Assembly: GCA_009746045.1 (NCBI GenBank)
Contig: RPFO01001674.1
Coordinates: 1-24,338, forward strand
Source: Mesostigma viride
Taxonomy: Eukaryota > Streptophyta > Mesostigmatophyceae > Mesostigmatales > Mesostigmataceae
Length of the DNA: 24,338 nucleotides
Reading direction: 5' to 3'
The notes below the pieces were generated by a model. It worked only from the letters and a program-made list of their open reading frames with translations, searched no databases and was not told the DNA's origin. The position numbers were made by a program, and so were the translations under genes. Shown piece after piece: positions 1 to 10,132 of this stretch (positions within the stretch are counted from its first letter, which is position 1; the number at the start of each line of letters is the position of its first letter).

Positions 1-850
1 GGTAACTTCCCATGGAACAGTCACGCCTGGCATCCAACTTTTTGACTTAGGTAAGTACTAACATAGGTTCGTTCTTTTCTCGCCGTTCTCAGATGCAGTC
101 TCCCTGAGCTAAGTAGTGGCTACCTAGCAACCATGGTGAGGACAGATATTAATTTCTAGCTGTGCACAGCATTTTCTGGATTAAGCCTCCAAATTCGCAT
201 GCATGACTATCAAATCATAATGATGGCGTGTACCCAGTTGGGTGACGTTCACCGAAGCGTATAGCTGTGTTGATAAGCTTTTCATAGCGACATCGCAATT
301 TTTTGCACGGCTATGGGAACGAAGCTGGCCGTTGTGGCTTGATGGAAATTCTATGCGTCTTTCATTGTCGTTGATTTTAATGTGTTGGTTTTTATGTAAA
401 CCATCAGGAAAATGGGCCAGGAAATTCGCAAGGCAACTTTCTTGTCATAGGTGCGCTAGCTCCTGCAAGGGCCGTAAATAGCAGTTTGGACCTGGCGCAC
501 TTCAGGATCCCAACATCTGCCATTGACAGGGTAAAGGTGCTTGGCTCTCTTATGGTAAAAACTCAGTCTGTTATGTAGAATGGACTGAGTCTTTTTCTCT
601 TGCACAAATGCTATATTTTTCTGAAAGGGATTTGTTGGCAAATATTGCACCAAAGCACACTTGCACATTAACCTTCTTGGGGTTCATGTCATTAGTCCCA
701 TATCCATGTCCCGCGAGTGCTGTAAATAGCACCCTGCCCATGGGACCAGCAGACCACGTGAAAGCCCAGAGAGCAAACCGCTCCCTCTTCCCGCTGCCTC
801 TTCCTATTGTGCCTCTAAGCACCTCGTGGGGTCGAGGGTGAGGTCAGCAC
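1..850. other. No recognisable gene
   Basis: Short open frames only, none with a recognisable motif. An 8-bp inverted repeat, ACTCAGTC (561-568) and GACTGAGT (583-590), resembles the subterminal palindrome AACTCAGTCCTC of the family-3 element at 13150-16576, so a fragment of a related repeat may lie here. A splice-like GTAAGT followed by TACTAAC at 51-63 and a pyrimidine-rich AG at 91-92 could be chance. Confidence 0.4.
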
Positions 851-1550
851 TCAGACGCCAGCGTGCAACCTGCCGCCGCTGGAACAACACCCTACAATAC
901 ATTTTGAGGTGGTCAAGTGCCTGAATTGGTGTGCGGGGCAGACCCTTCTCTGCAAAAGGGAGGCACGAGCTCTACGGGGACAGAGGAGGCCCTGAAAAGG
1001 GTCACACAGCACTGTGAGCGGTACAGTCGCCAAGTAGGGGGCATCGCGACAGTCCCTAACAAGGAGGTGCAGACTTGATATCTGGGAAACTAAATAAGCA
1101 CGAAGCAGACCAACTAAGTACGGGCAGAGGCGGTGGGCTTGCCTAAGAAGGATGGGTGGGGAAGGCGAGGTTGCTACATGTAGTAGACTTGCTGGCTGCC
1201 CGGCCAAGTTGGAGTGAGGTCTATACCAAGGAGATTTGCGTAAAGCCGGAGGTGCTTACCACTGCCGAATACTTGAATGTGCCTATGTAGCCCCAGCCGG
1301 GGTTGCTCTATGGAGGAGTGGGGCAAGCTCATGGGCAGGGCGGCTGAGGTGGGGATGACGGAGTTCGGGGGGAGCGGCCCAAGTGGGTGGATGGGTGCTT
1401 TGGGGTGGCAAATGGGGAGGGGTAGCAGAGGTTCATAGACAACAAACGGCTCGGCAACCATGGCTGTGGGTGGTGCCCCCAAGACTGTGCTGCCCCACCC
1501 GGGCATCATCTCAGACGTCTATGTGAAGGGTCGATGCTCCTCTGCAAAGA
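850..1550 (+). other. Probable degraded upstream part of the retroelement
   Basis: No intact ORF or recognisable domain. Composition and short broken frames continue into the RT region downstream, so this is probably the eroded 5' part of the same retroelement. That is inference from adjacency only. Confidence 0.3.
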
Positions 1551-3002
1551 GTGACTTGGTGTCCTATGAGTACTCTATCCAAGTCACTGTCCGAGTGGTG
1601 GTGGGATTACCAAGGGCTACCCGATGTGTGGTCTACAGCGGTGGGGATCCCTGGAAGGCTGAGGCGGGTGTGGACGGTGTTAAAGGCGCTGACGATGAGG
1701 CACTCACATGCCGTGGCATTAGGGGAGGCCATACATGAGATTGTTGGTGCTCCATGCGACGGTGCGACGGTTGCATTGGACCCTTTACATTGGACCCTTT
1801 GTAGGCGGCAGGTGAAGTACCTCACAAGTGCGGGGTAGCTGGCTGTGGTGCCCAATGAGTGGGGTATCCCGACTAGGTTGGTCATCAAGTACAAGGAGGG
1901 CCGGAGCACTGGGGAAATGCAGATTGACTTGGTGATGTGTTGAAGGGCCCCCCGGCCCAAATGCCGTCTATCACTATTGATGACTTGGTGGGAAGCAATG
2001 TGCGCACGTGTCAGTCGGTGAATCGCTTACTATTGAGTGCGTTTGATGTGTGGTACCTCCCTACCGACCTAGTGCCCTCCGCGAAGAAGACCATCAAGGC
2101 CAGCATGGAGGGGGAGAGATTGGAGGCCCTGGGAGTGGTGTACCGCCGTAATGGCGTGCTGGAGCCAACGGCAAAGCAGCTAGTGCTAGCCGTGGCCCAT
2201 ACCCTTGCTATTCTAGAACGGGGACGCGCTAGTGCTGAAGGGCTGGCTGCGATTGTGGGGCGATTGTTGTGGCTGCAGATGCGGAGTCCACACTGCCTTT
2301 CTATCTGGCAGCAAAGCTTCAAGTTCATCAACCTAAACGGGTGGGGGCTGACGAGCTGGCCCTTGTGGGAAGGTGTGAGGGACGAGTTGGAGTGCGCAGC
2401 TGCCCTAGCTGTTATGCTGAGAGTCACTGGATTGTGCAGCCTCCCTAGCCCCAGTGGTGGTGGCAACAGATGCTTCAAGCTACATATGGGCAAGGGGTGG
2501 CCTACATATGCTGCGATGGAGCCAATTGCGATGTGACGGAACTGGTGCAGGCACGGGAGGTGCGGTGCTACCCAACGTTGCTTATTCCCGACGAGCTAAC
2601 CTCGATGGTGGGGCCAAGGCCTTTGACGCACACTGCGATGCGGGCGATGCTTCACGGCAGGTTGTGTGTGGGCATCCGAAGTTGCTAGCGAGACCGGAGC
2701 ATGCGCATGAATAAGGAGGTGTGACCTGCGGTGAAGGGGGTGGAGCGGTCTTCAAGGAGTCTCGGGACGTGGGGTGGTGAGATTGGTGGATTCTAACGCC
2801 GCCCTAGACTGCCTAGCAAAGGGACTGGGGTGCCGTCGGTCATCTTCTTAGTAACCGGCTAAACAAGCAGTGCCGCAAGCTGTGTTCGCTTATACCTTAT
2901 GTAGTACATACTCGCTCCCACTGGGTCTGGATGCTGAGCGAGCTTCAGACAGCTGATGCTCCGTCGCGCGGGCTGTCCATGGCTGCTGTTTTATCGGGTT
3001 GG

Positions 3003-3050
3003 GTCCGCGACCTCACTACTGAAGGCATCCATCCTAACCCCGGGCCCCGA
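3003..3050 (+). other. NPGP (2A-like) motif after RNase H
   Basis: Directly after the RNase H end, the same frame encodes DLTTEGIHPNPGPR, with NPGP at 3036-3047. NPGP is the C-terminal core of 2A ribosome-skipping peptides, which several non-LTR and other retroelements carry. The canonical upstream D-V/I-E-x context is not matched here (E-G-I-H-P precedes NPGP), so function is unproven. Confidence 0.4.
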
Positions 3051-3138
3051 GCTCCAGCAAGCTCCCTGCCATTACTAGAGGGGAACTTGGTGAAACCCGC
3101 TATGCTGCTGCAGCCCGGGTTGGCAAATGCGTCGGGGA

Positions 3139-3220
3139 GTATAATACGTCAGGGTATAATACGGGGTATAATACGCCGGGCTGGCAAAATACGTGCAGAA
3201 TACGTGCAAAATACATACGT
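3139..3220 (+). repeat. Short GTATAATACG tandem motifs
   Basis: GTATAATACG occurs at 3139-3148, 3154-3163 and 3166-3175, followed by AATACGTGCA-type variants to about 3215. They lie in the 3' end of the retroelement frame, ahead of an A-rich run at about 3289-3298 that may mark the retroelement 3' end. Confidence 0.55.
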
Positions 3221-3522
3221 GACTGTGCATTAGCTTGTAGGTGTGGATCTACATCAAGAACACTCATAACAATGTAAAATGTTGAGAACAAAAAAAAATT
3301 ACTATTTCCCCCTGATTTTCCCGTGATTTTTAATTGAGCTTGTAGCACTCCGACTAACCATTGTATGGGTGCATATGGCAATGTGCATCAGTCCATATGG
3401 GTGCATATGGCATTGTGCATCAGTCCATAAATTTTTGCGCACAGGTGCTCAAGAAGCGATTGTTGGTTCAACATATGTATTACACAAGCCGGCTCACTTC
3501 CGTGAGACGCCGGTGAGACGTT

Positions 3523-3657
3523 TTCACGTCCGTGAGACACCCCAAACTCACCTAGGGGCAACATCTAAACTCACCTAGGTGGAACACCCCATTTTCCCAG
3601 ACTCGCCTTAAGGTGGAACACCCAAACTTACCTAGGTGGAACACCTACACTATGCTG
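3523..3657. repeat. Degenerate tandem repeat with CACCTAGGTG palindromic core, cluster 1
   Basis: About five imperfect units of roughly 20-30 bp with the consensus AACTCACCTAGGTGGAACACC. The core CACCTAGGTG (perfect at 3572-3581) is a 10-bp palindrome. The stretch from about 3586 to 3650, including CCCCATTTTCCC, matches 10016-10074 in the same orientation, so both loci carry the same repeat family. Upstream, GTGAGACGCC/GTGAGACACC variants at 3500-3541 look related. Confidence 0.7.
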
Positions 3658-3696
3658 CTTTTTCTCTTTCATATTAATAAAATATACAATAATCAA

Positions 3697-4250
3697 TTAA
3701 CCCACACATAGTCCGGGAATGGGTTTTTGGCATTTTTAGACCCCTGAAAATGCAAAAAATCATAACTCATAGGCCACGACTCCAAATACCCCCAACCAAG
3801 GTGCTAGGAGTATCTACACTTGAAGGGCTTTCAGAAAATGCAATAATATCACGAGTGCATTAAGTGATTTGCAAGATATTTGCTGTCAAAGTTGGGCAAA
3901 AGACGATCATTTTCAGGTAAGCAAAGTCCCCTTAGATAATAACCTACTGGGAGGGTCAGGAACCTCAATATTAACCCATATGTAGTCCGGGAATGGGTTT
4001 TTGGCATTTTTAGACCCCTGAAAATGGAAAAAAATCGTAACTCATAGGCCACAACTCCAAATACCCCCAACCAAGGGGCTAGGAGTATCTACACTTCAAG
4101 GGCTTTCGGAATATGCAATAAATTTCGAGTCCATTCAGTGCTTTGCAAGATATTTACTGCCAAAGTTGGACAAAAGACGATCGTTTTCAGGTAAGCAAAA
4201 TCCCCTTACATAGATAATAACATCTACTGGGAGGGTCAGGAACCTGAATA
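3697..4250. repeat. Tandem pair of ~275-bp repeat units (family 2), each starting TTAACCC
   Basis: Two head-to-tail units: 3697-3970 starts TTAACCCACACATAGTCCGG and 3971-4250 starts TTAACCCATATGTAGTCCGG. They are similar throughout, including GGGTTTTTGGCATTTTTAG and TCAGGAACCT near the unit end. The second unit ends at the TTAA into which family-1 copy A inserted. The same start, TTAACCCATAGTCCGG, occurs on the minus strand at 7030-7015, so the motif is a mobile-repeat end rather than a purely local duplication. No coding capacity is evident. Confidence 0.75.
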
Positions 4251-4254
4251 TTAA

Positions 4255-5953
4255 CCCCTAAATGGGCAGAAATACTGCCGATGCATCGGCTGTAACTTCA
4301 CAATTTTGCAAACCAGATGCCATCCAGCCCACCCATATCCAATGGCTGTCCTTGGGGGCCAAGCATGTCCATGAGTTGCCCTTCGGGTTGGTATATCACA
4401 ACCTTACATATATGCAGGGTAGGCCATGTATAACTTCCGTCAAAGTCAGGGGGGTCAAGACGAGCGTTTTCATTTTTGGTAGAATGTGCATTTTGAATTA
4501 TGTTGTAAGAGCTAGGCACCCACCACTTCAGGGATGATAAACAATTAGTTGCTGAACAGTTTGAGCCATTGGGGTCATCATTTGGGTGGGTATACCAGCA
4601 GTTACACCCAGTACAGCCCATAGGGGTACCGTTGGTAAAAAGCAACCAAGGGGGTAGGAGTGGGCATACTACCTACTAATACCTACTAATATGGCCCCCA
4701 ACCATGCCACACAATACATTTCCCTTCCACAATGATGGGGAAACATAACTGCATCATCACACTGCCCTTACATGGCACCTATGTGCAGGTGCCACCTTGT
4801 CCATGCACGTAGGTAACGTGGTACGGATACCCTACGCAAGGCATGCATTCTAGGAGGCAGCCACCGACAAACTAGTGATTTTAGGCCTATTTCAGCTTGC
4901 CCTAGCAAGGATAAACTAGGCCTAAGCTGCTATAGCTTGCCAGGTGATGGCCAGCACACCTGGTGGCACATGCTGACAATGGGAAGCTTCTACTCACCGG
5001 TTACATGCTTGATGATGCCACAGAGACCAGCCAACTGCCTCACACTCATGCAATATGTGTGTGGGAAATGTATAACAAACATATATGGAGGTATTCAAAC
5101 CCATACAGCCTCTAAAACTTATCACCATCACCCTGTGGCAGGTCAACTGACTGAGGGAAGCATCTAAGAAGGGTGTTTTAGAAAGGGGCCAGGCCAGGGT
5201 CAAGAAAGAGCATGAATATTGCAAAAAGAATGTGCTACACAAACTAGAACGTATATATAAACGTCAAATATCGATTGGAAAACGATAACTCAGCTTTACC
5301 AGGCATGGATGGCGTTACCTTGGCCCAGGCGGTGGCCGCAAAATGGCGCATTTCGGCACACCAAAGTTGTGCAGCATGGTCGCTGGATTCGGCGATTTCT
5401 GGCCACCCTTGCACGTTTACGACTACCATGTATCATAAAAAGTACAAAGAAACCAATATATCCTTTAAAATACGCCGGAAAGGTATTGCTGTCAACGTTT
5501 CTATCGTCCGGCCTGATCGCAGTTTTTTCCAGCAAGAACGCTGCCGACACCTATCAAATGGCATTCCCGCGAACCAAAAATTGGCCTGTATCATCTTTAG
5601 GACGTATAAAATCAATTTCCTGAGTTTGGTCAGAAAATTCGAACGAAAACGTAAATGCCATGCGTGGGCGCAAGCCGCCATGGCCAGGTCGTCGTTTTCC
5701 GGAATGCACGTTGTACGTGAAAAAGTACCCTGACCCCTAGTACTTTGACCGGCCAGAACACCTCTATAACTTTGTCAGAAGTATGCAAACCCTAGTACCA
5801 TGCTGTGAGGAAAATTATAAACTTTCGATCTTCTCAGCTAAACGTTTCCTAATTCTCAATAGTTTTCGCGGCATTTGGTCCCCCGAGAAGGGGCCGACGT
5901 GTCGGCTGTAACTCAGTTTTAGGCGGAAAATCGGCAGCCAGACCATTTAGGGG
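4255..5953 (+). mobile_element. Family-1 inverted-repeat element, copy A (complete, 1699 bp, TTAA duplication)
   Basis: Starts CCCCTAAATGG and ends CCATTTAGGGG, an 11-bp terminal inverted repeat, flanked by TTAA at 4251-4254 and 5954-5957. Next to each end is a GCCGA-N4-TCGGC palindrome followed by TGTAACT, in the same orientation at both ends (about 4273 and 5893). Internal open frames are short and several are broken in sister copies, so it is probably non-autonomous. Copy D (14820-16519) is nearly identical and the same length. TTAA duplications are known for piggyBac and Kolobok elements, but copy D has CTAG, so the superfamily is left open. Confidence 0.9.
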
Positions 5954-5957
5954 TTAA

Positions 5958-6940
5958 CATTGGACAATTTCATTGGATAGTGCCACCATGCTTTCCTTGG
6001 GTCAGACCGCACGGATAGCCCATCTGACCTATATAATGCGCTCACTTACGTGTGTGGGTTACACGCGCGTAAGCAGCCATCCATGAAATGCCACACAGTT
6101 ATGCATTGTATACAGCCACATAGGACTGTCAAAAGTGCTGGGAAACAAAGAAGTGCTAAACCAGCATCAACGGAATGGCATCCTCCAAAGAAACACCACA
6201 AACTGAGCAGATTTGGGGCTAAGAGCAGACATACAGCAGGCATGGAAACCTGCTGCAAGAGGCACTGATACACTCGTGAAAAATCGATGTATAAACGACA
6301 GATTCCCGTGCAAACGACATCCAAACACGTTGCCGTACCTGGCTCGATCACGACCTTTCCGGGTTCTGCTGGCCGAGACCCTCATATCTCACACTGGCTA
6401 ATGCTTTTCCAGGCATAGGCCGCCATAGCCGCATAGTGAATGCATCCAACATGATTACCAGGTTGATGTTCTGTGCAAAGATGACCTATAAACGCATCCG
6501 AATTCACAGGACGCTGCTGCGGATGTCCCGTACCAAAACTGGGTGCTCGGGCTGGCGCAGACTGCCGGCCAGAAGAAGAAAATCGAAATATGACATGCCA
6601 TTACTCATCTGGTACTGACGACCAAGAAAGCAGTAATTTCCTACCTGTATTTTACCAATGCTACACATCTGGCCACCCCTGACCTACGAAAATCACGCAT
6701 CATCATTCTGAGCAACATTCTGAACCGTTACAAGCCGCGAGACGCAAAATTTCCTTGATAACGGCACGCTGGCAACCATATCTAGTTACGCGCGCGCGAG
6801 TGAAAATTTCCCGCCAAAGTCACGTGATACTGTCTCAATACACGTTGTAATTACCAGGCTATGGCGAATATTTCCCCCAAACCTATGCATCACCTTCGTC
6901 CCTAAGTGTTCCCAGACCCACCGGACAACTTTCCTTCGTC
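5958..6940. other. Unassigned sequence
   Basis: No recognisable gene, repeat or RNA. The longest frames, including a basic, His-rich 72-residue one at 6050-6268 (+) and a Cys-rich one opposite it, show no family motif and look like chance. The C-terminal part of the transposase gene broken at 7784 would be expected on the minus strand beyond copy B, but I could not recognise it here. Confidence 0.4.
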
Positions 6941-6943
6941 ACG

Positions 6944-7030
6944 GGTGGCGCGGCGCTCCTGGAATTGAGCGCCGCGCCACCGGGGGTCAAACAGTTCGAT
7001 ATATTGAACTGTTTCCGGACTATGGGTTAA
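6944..7030. repeat. Two adjacent perfect hairpins at a family-2-like terminus
   Basis: Hairpin 1: a 15-bp arm GGTGGCGCGGCGCTC (6944-6958), an 8-nt loop and its exact complement (6967-6981). Hairpin 2: a 9-bp arm AAACAGTTC (6989-6997), an AT-rich centre and its complement (7006-7014). The minus strand then reads TTAACCCATAGTCCGG (7030-7015), matching the start of the family-2 units at 3697 and 3971. This looks like the structured end of a TTAA-inserting element. The opposite end was not found. Confidence 0.7.
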
Positions 7031-7783
7031 GGGGCTTCCCATCGTCAGCATGTGCCACCAGGTGTGCTGGCCATCACCTGGCAAGCTATAGCAGCTTAGG
7101 CCTAGTTTATCCTTGCTAGGGCAAGCTGAAATAGGCTTAAAATCACTAGTTTGTTGGTGGCTGCCTCCTAGAATGCATGCCTTGCGTAGGGTATCCGTAC
7201 CACGGTACCTACGTGCATGGACAAGGTGGCACCTGCACATAGGTGCCATGTACAATGTGTAAGGGCAGTGTGATGATGCAGTTATGTTTCCCCATCATTG
7301 TGGAAGGGAAATGTATTGTGCATTTGTGTGGCATGGTTGGGGGCCATATTAGTAGGTATTAGTAGGTAGTATGCCCACCCCTACCCCCTTGGTTGCTTTT
7401 TACCACCGGTACCCCTATGGGCTGTACTGGGTGTAACTGCTGGTATACCCAACCAAATGATGACCCCAATGGCTCAAACTGTTCAGCAACTAATTGTTTA
7501 TCATCCCTGAAGTGGTAGGTGCCTAGGTCTTACAACATAATTCAAAATGCACATTCTACCAAAAATAAAAACGCTCGTCTTGACCCCCCTGACTTTGACG
7601 GCAGTTATACATGGCCTACCCTGCATATATGTAAGGTTGTGATAAACCAACCGGAAGGGCAACTCATGGACATGCTTGGCCCCCAAGGACAGCCATTGGA
7701 TATGGGTAGGTTGGATGGCATCTGGTTTGCAAAATTGTGAAGTTACAGCCGATGCATCGGCAGTATTTCTGCCCATTTAGGGG
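7031..7783 (-). mobile_element. Family-1 element, copy B (inverted, truncated)
   Basis: The reverse complement matches copy A from its CCCCTAAATGG end to about its base 735 (window 4255 to about 4990), then stops abruptly. The intact terminus is at 7783 and is followed by TTAA (7784-7787). The broken end also abuts TTAA (7027-7030), which belongs to the neighbouring family-2-like terminus. The TTAA at 7784 lies inside the open transposase frame read from the right, so copy B probably interrupted that gene. Confidence 0.85.
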
Positions 7784-9384
7784 TTAAAGTAGTGCAGCAG
7801 TGCGTTGGCTAGTGCCCCCTTGAGGTGGACTGCCCCCATGTGCCCGTTGGCATGGATGCACGTGCGGAAGGAATAACACATGGAGTTCACTGTGGGGTAA
7901 TCTACATAGCACCCCCCTGAGCTTGTCCAGGTGCTCCTTCTTGAGCTTGGTCAGTGCATTGTACAAACACCCCCCCAAGTGATTGATGTCCTCCTTCTCG
8001 GGGATGAGGCCTGCCTCTGAGAGGAACTCGTCGTCTTTGACCCGTGCAAACCAGGTGGTGTCACCATCGCTAACCACCTCAGCGGCGTACAAGCGTTGGG
8101 CCATATCCTTTGGCAGCACCTCCTTCTCCCCTCCCGCCCCCTCCTCCCCTGCTGCCCCCTCCTCCCCGTGCACCACCTGCCCCGTGCTGATGCCCGCAAC
8201 CGTGGATGCCAGGTCACGCAGCAAGAAGACAGCCCCCTCCCCTTCCATGCTTCTACTGCTGCCTGTGTGGTTGAGATAGCACACATGGGGACCGGGCTCC
8301 TTGCCTGCCTTGCTAGCCACCTCGCAGGCCTGACACCAGTTGCCAGAGACATGGTGCCCCACGCACAGCCCAGTGCCATCGTGAATTACCGACTGCTGGC
8401 CAAAGGGGATGCAAAACCCCGGTTGGGCCATGACCCATCCAGCGTCAGGCGGCAGCCCTGCCTTCCCTCCCCATCTATGTACGCCAAAGCGCTTGTGCTC
8501 CTGCTCCCAAGCCCGCACCGTCTCCCTGTTCTCCATTATGTAGCTGATCGTGCGGGTGCTCCTTGACAATAGACGTGGCAGCTGCGACATCCTTACGCCA
8601 CGTGCTATGCCCAGTGGTGCACCTCAGCCCTAGGAGCGTGGCTAGCCGCACGAGCATGGGCTGGCTGATACCAAACAACACCCCAGCAACTGCCATGAAG
8701 CTGTTGAGCATATTGCGATCCACACCCGGCCGCAGGTCAGAGTTGGGGGAGAGGATGTCTTTGGTACACCACCATGGGCTGCCATCCACCCCCGCGCAGC
8801 TGCTATTAGTGCACCATAGCACCACAGAAGATGGGCTGCCACGATCAGCAGTCGCGTGCAGCTCTGGTTCCCCTATCTTGACAGTGCACAGCTTGCAGGA
8901 GGGGCATGCCATGGCACCAAGAATGGCCTCAAGATTGTGGGCATCCACCACCAAACGAGGCATCTCAAATGGCTGGCCACGAGTAGGGGCAGGCGCAGTG
9001 TGACGCGAGGTGTATACCTTCAATGATGTGATTTCCTCGCGATTCCACCTTCTTGGGCGACGGCGGATACATCACTGGTGCCTTCCTTTTCCGCCCAAGT
9101 GCTGCTCGACGGAGTAGATTGCGCACCGGCCTCGCAGTACCAGGGGTCGATCCCCGCGTTGCTGGTGTTGCTGGGCTGACGCTTGTTGATTCCCTGCTTT
9201 TCCTTTTCCCTTTCTGTACGCGCGGCCGACCTGGCTTTTTCTCTTTGGTCGAGCCGAGAGGGCGCCCCCTGCGTGCAGGCTCAGGCGTTGCTGCTGCCTC
9301 AAAATCCTCGCCTAGCCACGCAGCGGCTACCTCCGCAACCCGCCGCCCCTGCTGCGCCAATTTATTCCTCTTTGCCCTGCCCAT
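7784..9384 (-). pseudogene. Mutator-like (PF20700-type) transposase, frameshifted and truncated
   Basis: A DDE-type DNA transposase gene. The start at 9384 gives a basic N-terminus with AT-hook-like RRGRPLGS and KKPGRPRV. The frame changes near 9010-9025. The next frame (from 9023) has CPSC and CTNSSC metal-ligand pairs and a helical SFMAVAGVLFGISQPML stretch. It changes again near 8545-8580. The third frame (numbered from 8590) contains DAGW (Asp49, the likely first catalytic position), CQAC (86-89), CYLNHTGSSRSMEGEGA (104-120) and SDGD (174-177, the likely second catalytic region). A last change near 7905 leads into a frame ending LLHYFN at the TTAA where copy B begins. The C-terminus is missing. 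Family assignment is from remembered motif order; the frame breaks argue for a pseudogene, although unrecognised introns could explain some of them. Confidence 0.75.
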
Positions 9385-9429
9385 TTCTACTGTTTGCGGG
9401 AATCGTGATATATTGCACGAAAAATTCTG

Positions 9430-10002
9430 TTATCTGTCTGACGTGGGTATGAAGCCCACATACGCGGAATCTGGAAAACGAGGCCGAATAATGTCGTAAA
9501 TCTCTTTCGGCAGCTCTTTGGCACTCCCGTCTGGCTCGCTCCACCCAATTATCGCAGCAAACCAGCGATACGCTGCGTAAGTTTCTAAACTTATTATACG
9601 AGTCCGTGACCTCCTGGGGAGGGGTTTGATTTCTGCCGGCCGAGCCGAGAATAATTAGCTTTTCCCGGGACACGATTTGTTCGAGCTCAAATGTGCCATA
9701 CAAATGTACCCGTTTTCATTTTTCCACGCTACAATGGCCTGAACAGCCGCGTCTTCTAGAGCCTGATCGTCAATCACCGCGGCCATCGCACCGTCGTCTC
9801 GCACAATTTTTCCGTGCACGTGAAATTTTAGCTTCAGTTCCGGCGCGAATTTTTGGGCGCCAAAAAATTCGCGCATGTCCCGTCCCCTTAAACTGTATGT
9901 ACATATGTCAAAGATTGCCACATGGCGATTCGCTGCTGGCAGAGCCTTGGATATATTTACAGAAGTACTAGCACATATATGTACATGTACGTACCTTGCC
10001 AC
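9430..10002 (-). pseudogene. Unknown protein ORF directly upstream of, and in frame with, the transposase
   Basis: No family recognised. Three consecutive open segments on the minus strand look like one coding region with two frame changes: 10002 to about 9710 (AFDICTYSLRGRD-like then FHVHGKIVRDDG), about 9710 to 9600 (YGTFELEQIVSREKLIILG) and about 9600 to 9430 (YAAYRWFAAIIGW, ELPKEIYDIIRPRFPDSAY), ending in TAA at 9432-9430. Residue composition is globular, with aromatic-rich helices, rather than random. The last segment is in the same frame as the transposase ATG at 9384, with 15 sense codons and no further stop between. It may be a partner ORF of the same transposon, or the N-terminal half of a longer transposase with one nonsense codon. 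Confidence 0.5.
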
Positions 10003-10015
10003 TCACCACGGTGGA

Positions 10016-10130
10016 TCACCCCATTTTCCCAAACTCGCCTAGGTTGAACACCCAAACTCACCTAGGTGGAACACCTAAACTCACCTAGGAGTAACACCCC
10101 CATGCTCCTAAACTCGCGTAGGTGGGACAT
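10016..10130. repeat. Degenerate tandem repeat with CACCTAGGTG core, cluster 2
   Basis: Four to five units of the same repeat as at 3523-3657, same orientation: CACCCCATTTTCCC, AACTCGCCTAGGTTGAACACCC, AACTCACCTAGGTGGAACACCT, then variants ending in CGTAGGTGGGACATG. The 6.5-kb interval between the two clusters holds family-1 and family-2 elements and the transposase gene. Confidence 0.7.
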
Positions 10131-10132
10131 GA

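Larger units (their letters stand above)
1551..3233 (+). pseudogene. Degraded reverse transcriptase-RNase H of a retroelement (DIRS/Ngaro-like lineage)
   Basis: Remains of a retrotransposon polyprotein that would copy element RNA into DNA. A finger-like VVPNEWGIPTRLVIK block lies at 1845-1889, just after an in-frame TAG at 1836-1838. The catalytic box survives as TIDDLVG (Asp codons 1979-1984), followed by a connection-like region containing LEALGV and IVGRLLW up to about 2450. RNase H pieces follow: VVATDAS near 2454-2477, YGQGVAY in the next frame, LVDSNAALDCLAKG from 2783 in the third frame, and the diagnostic ADAPSRG near 2952-2972. Four frame changes and one stop show it is dead. The finger block and the DD box are only about 90 bases apart, so palm motifs A and B appear deleted. 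The lineage is assigned from the ADAPSR-type RNase H; no tyrosine recombinase is visible, so the exact clade is uncertain. Confidence 0.75.

Noticed and set aside
51-92. Possible tiny intron: GTAAGT, TACTAAC and a pyrimidine-rich AG, with an open frame across it
   Set aside because: The branch-like motif is only a few bases from the donor, and the flanking frame is too short and unrecognised to support a gene.
4262-4537. Plus-strand 91-codon ORF starting in the family-1 terminus, also in B and D
   Set aside because: It begins inside the terminal inverted repeat and has no recognisable motif; it is lost in C and altered in E. Treated as incidental.
4298-4645. Minus-strand ORF in family 1 (Cys-rich, then EGQLMDMLGPQGQPLDMG), seen also in copies B, D and E
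   Set aside because: The differences between copies are mostly amino-acid changing, and copies B and D have a stop in the middle of it. Its persistence is explained by the high nucleotide identity of the copies, not by protein selection.
7031-7783. Copy B as a complete small element because TTAA occurs at both sides
   Set aside because: The left edge lacks the CCCCTAAATGG terminus and coincides with a point inside copy A; the TTAA there belongs to the neighbouring TTAACCC repeat end.
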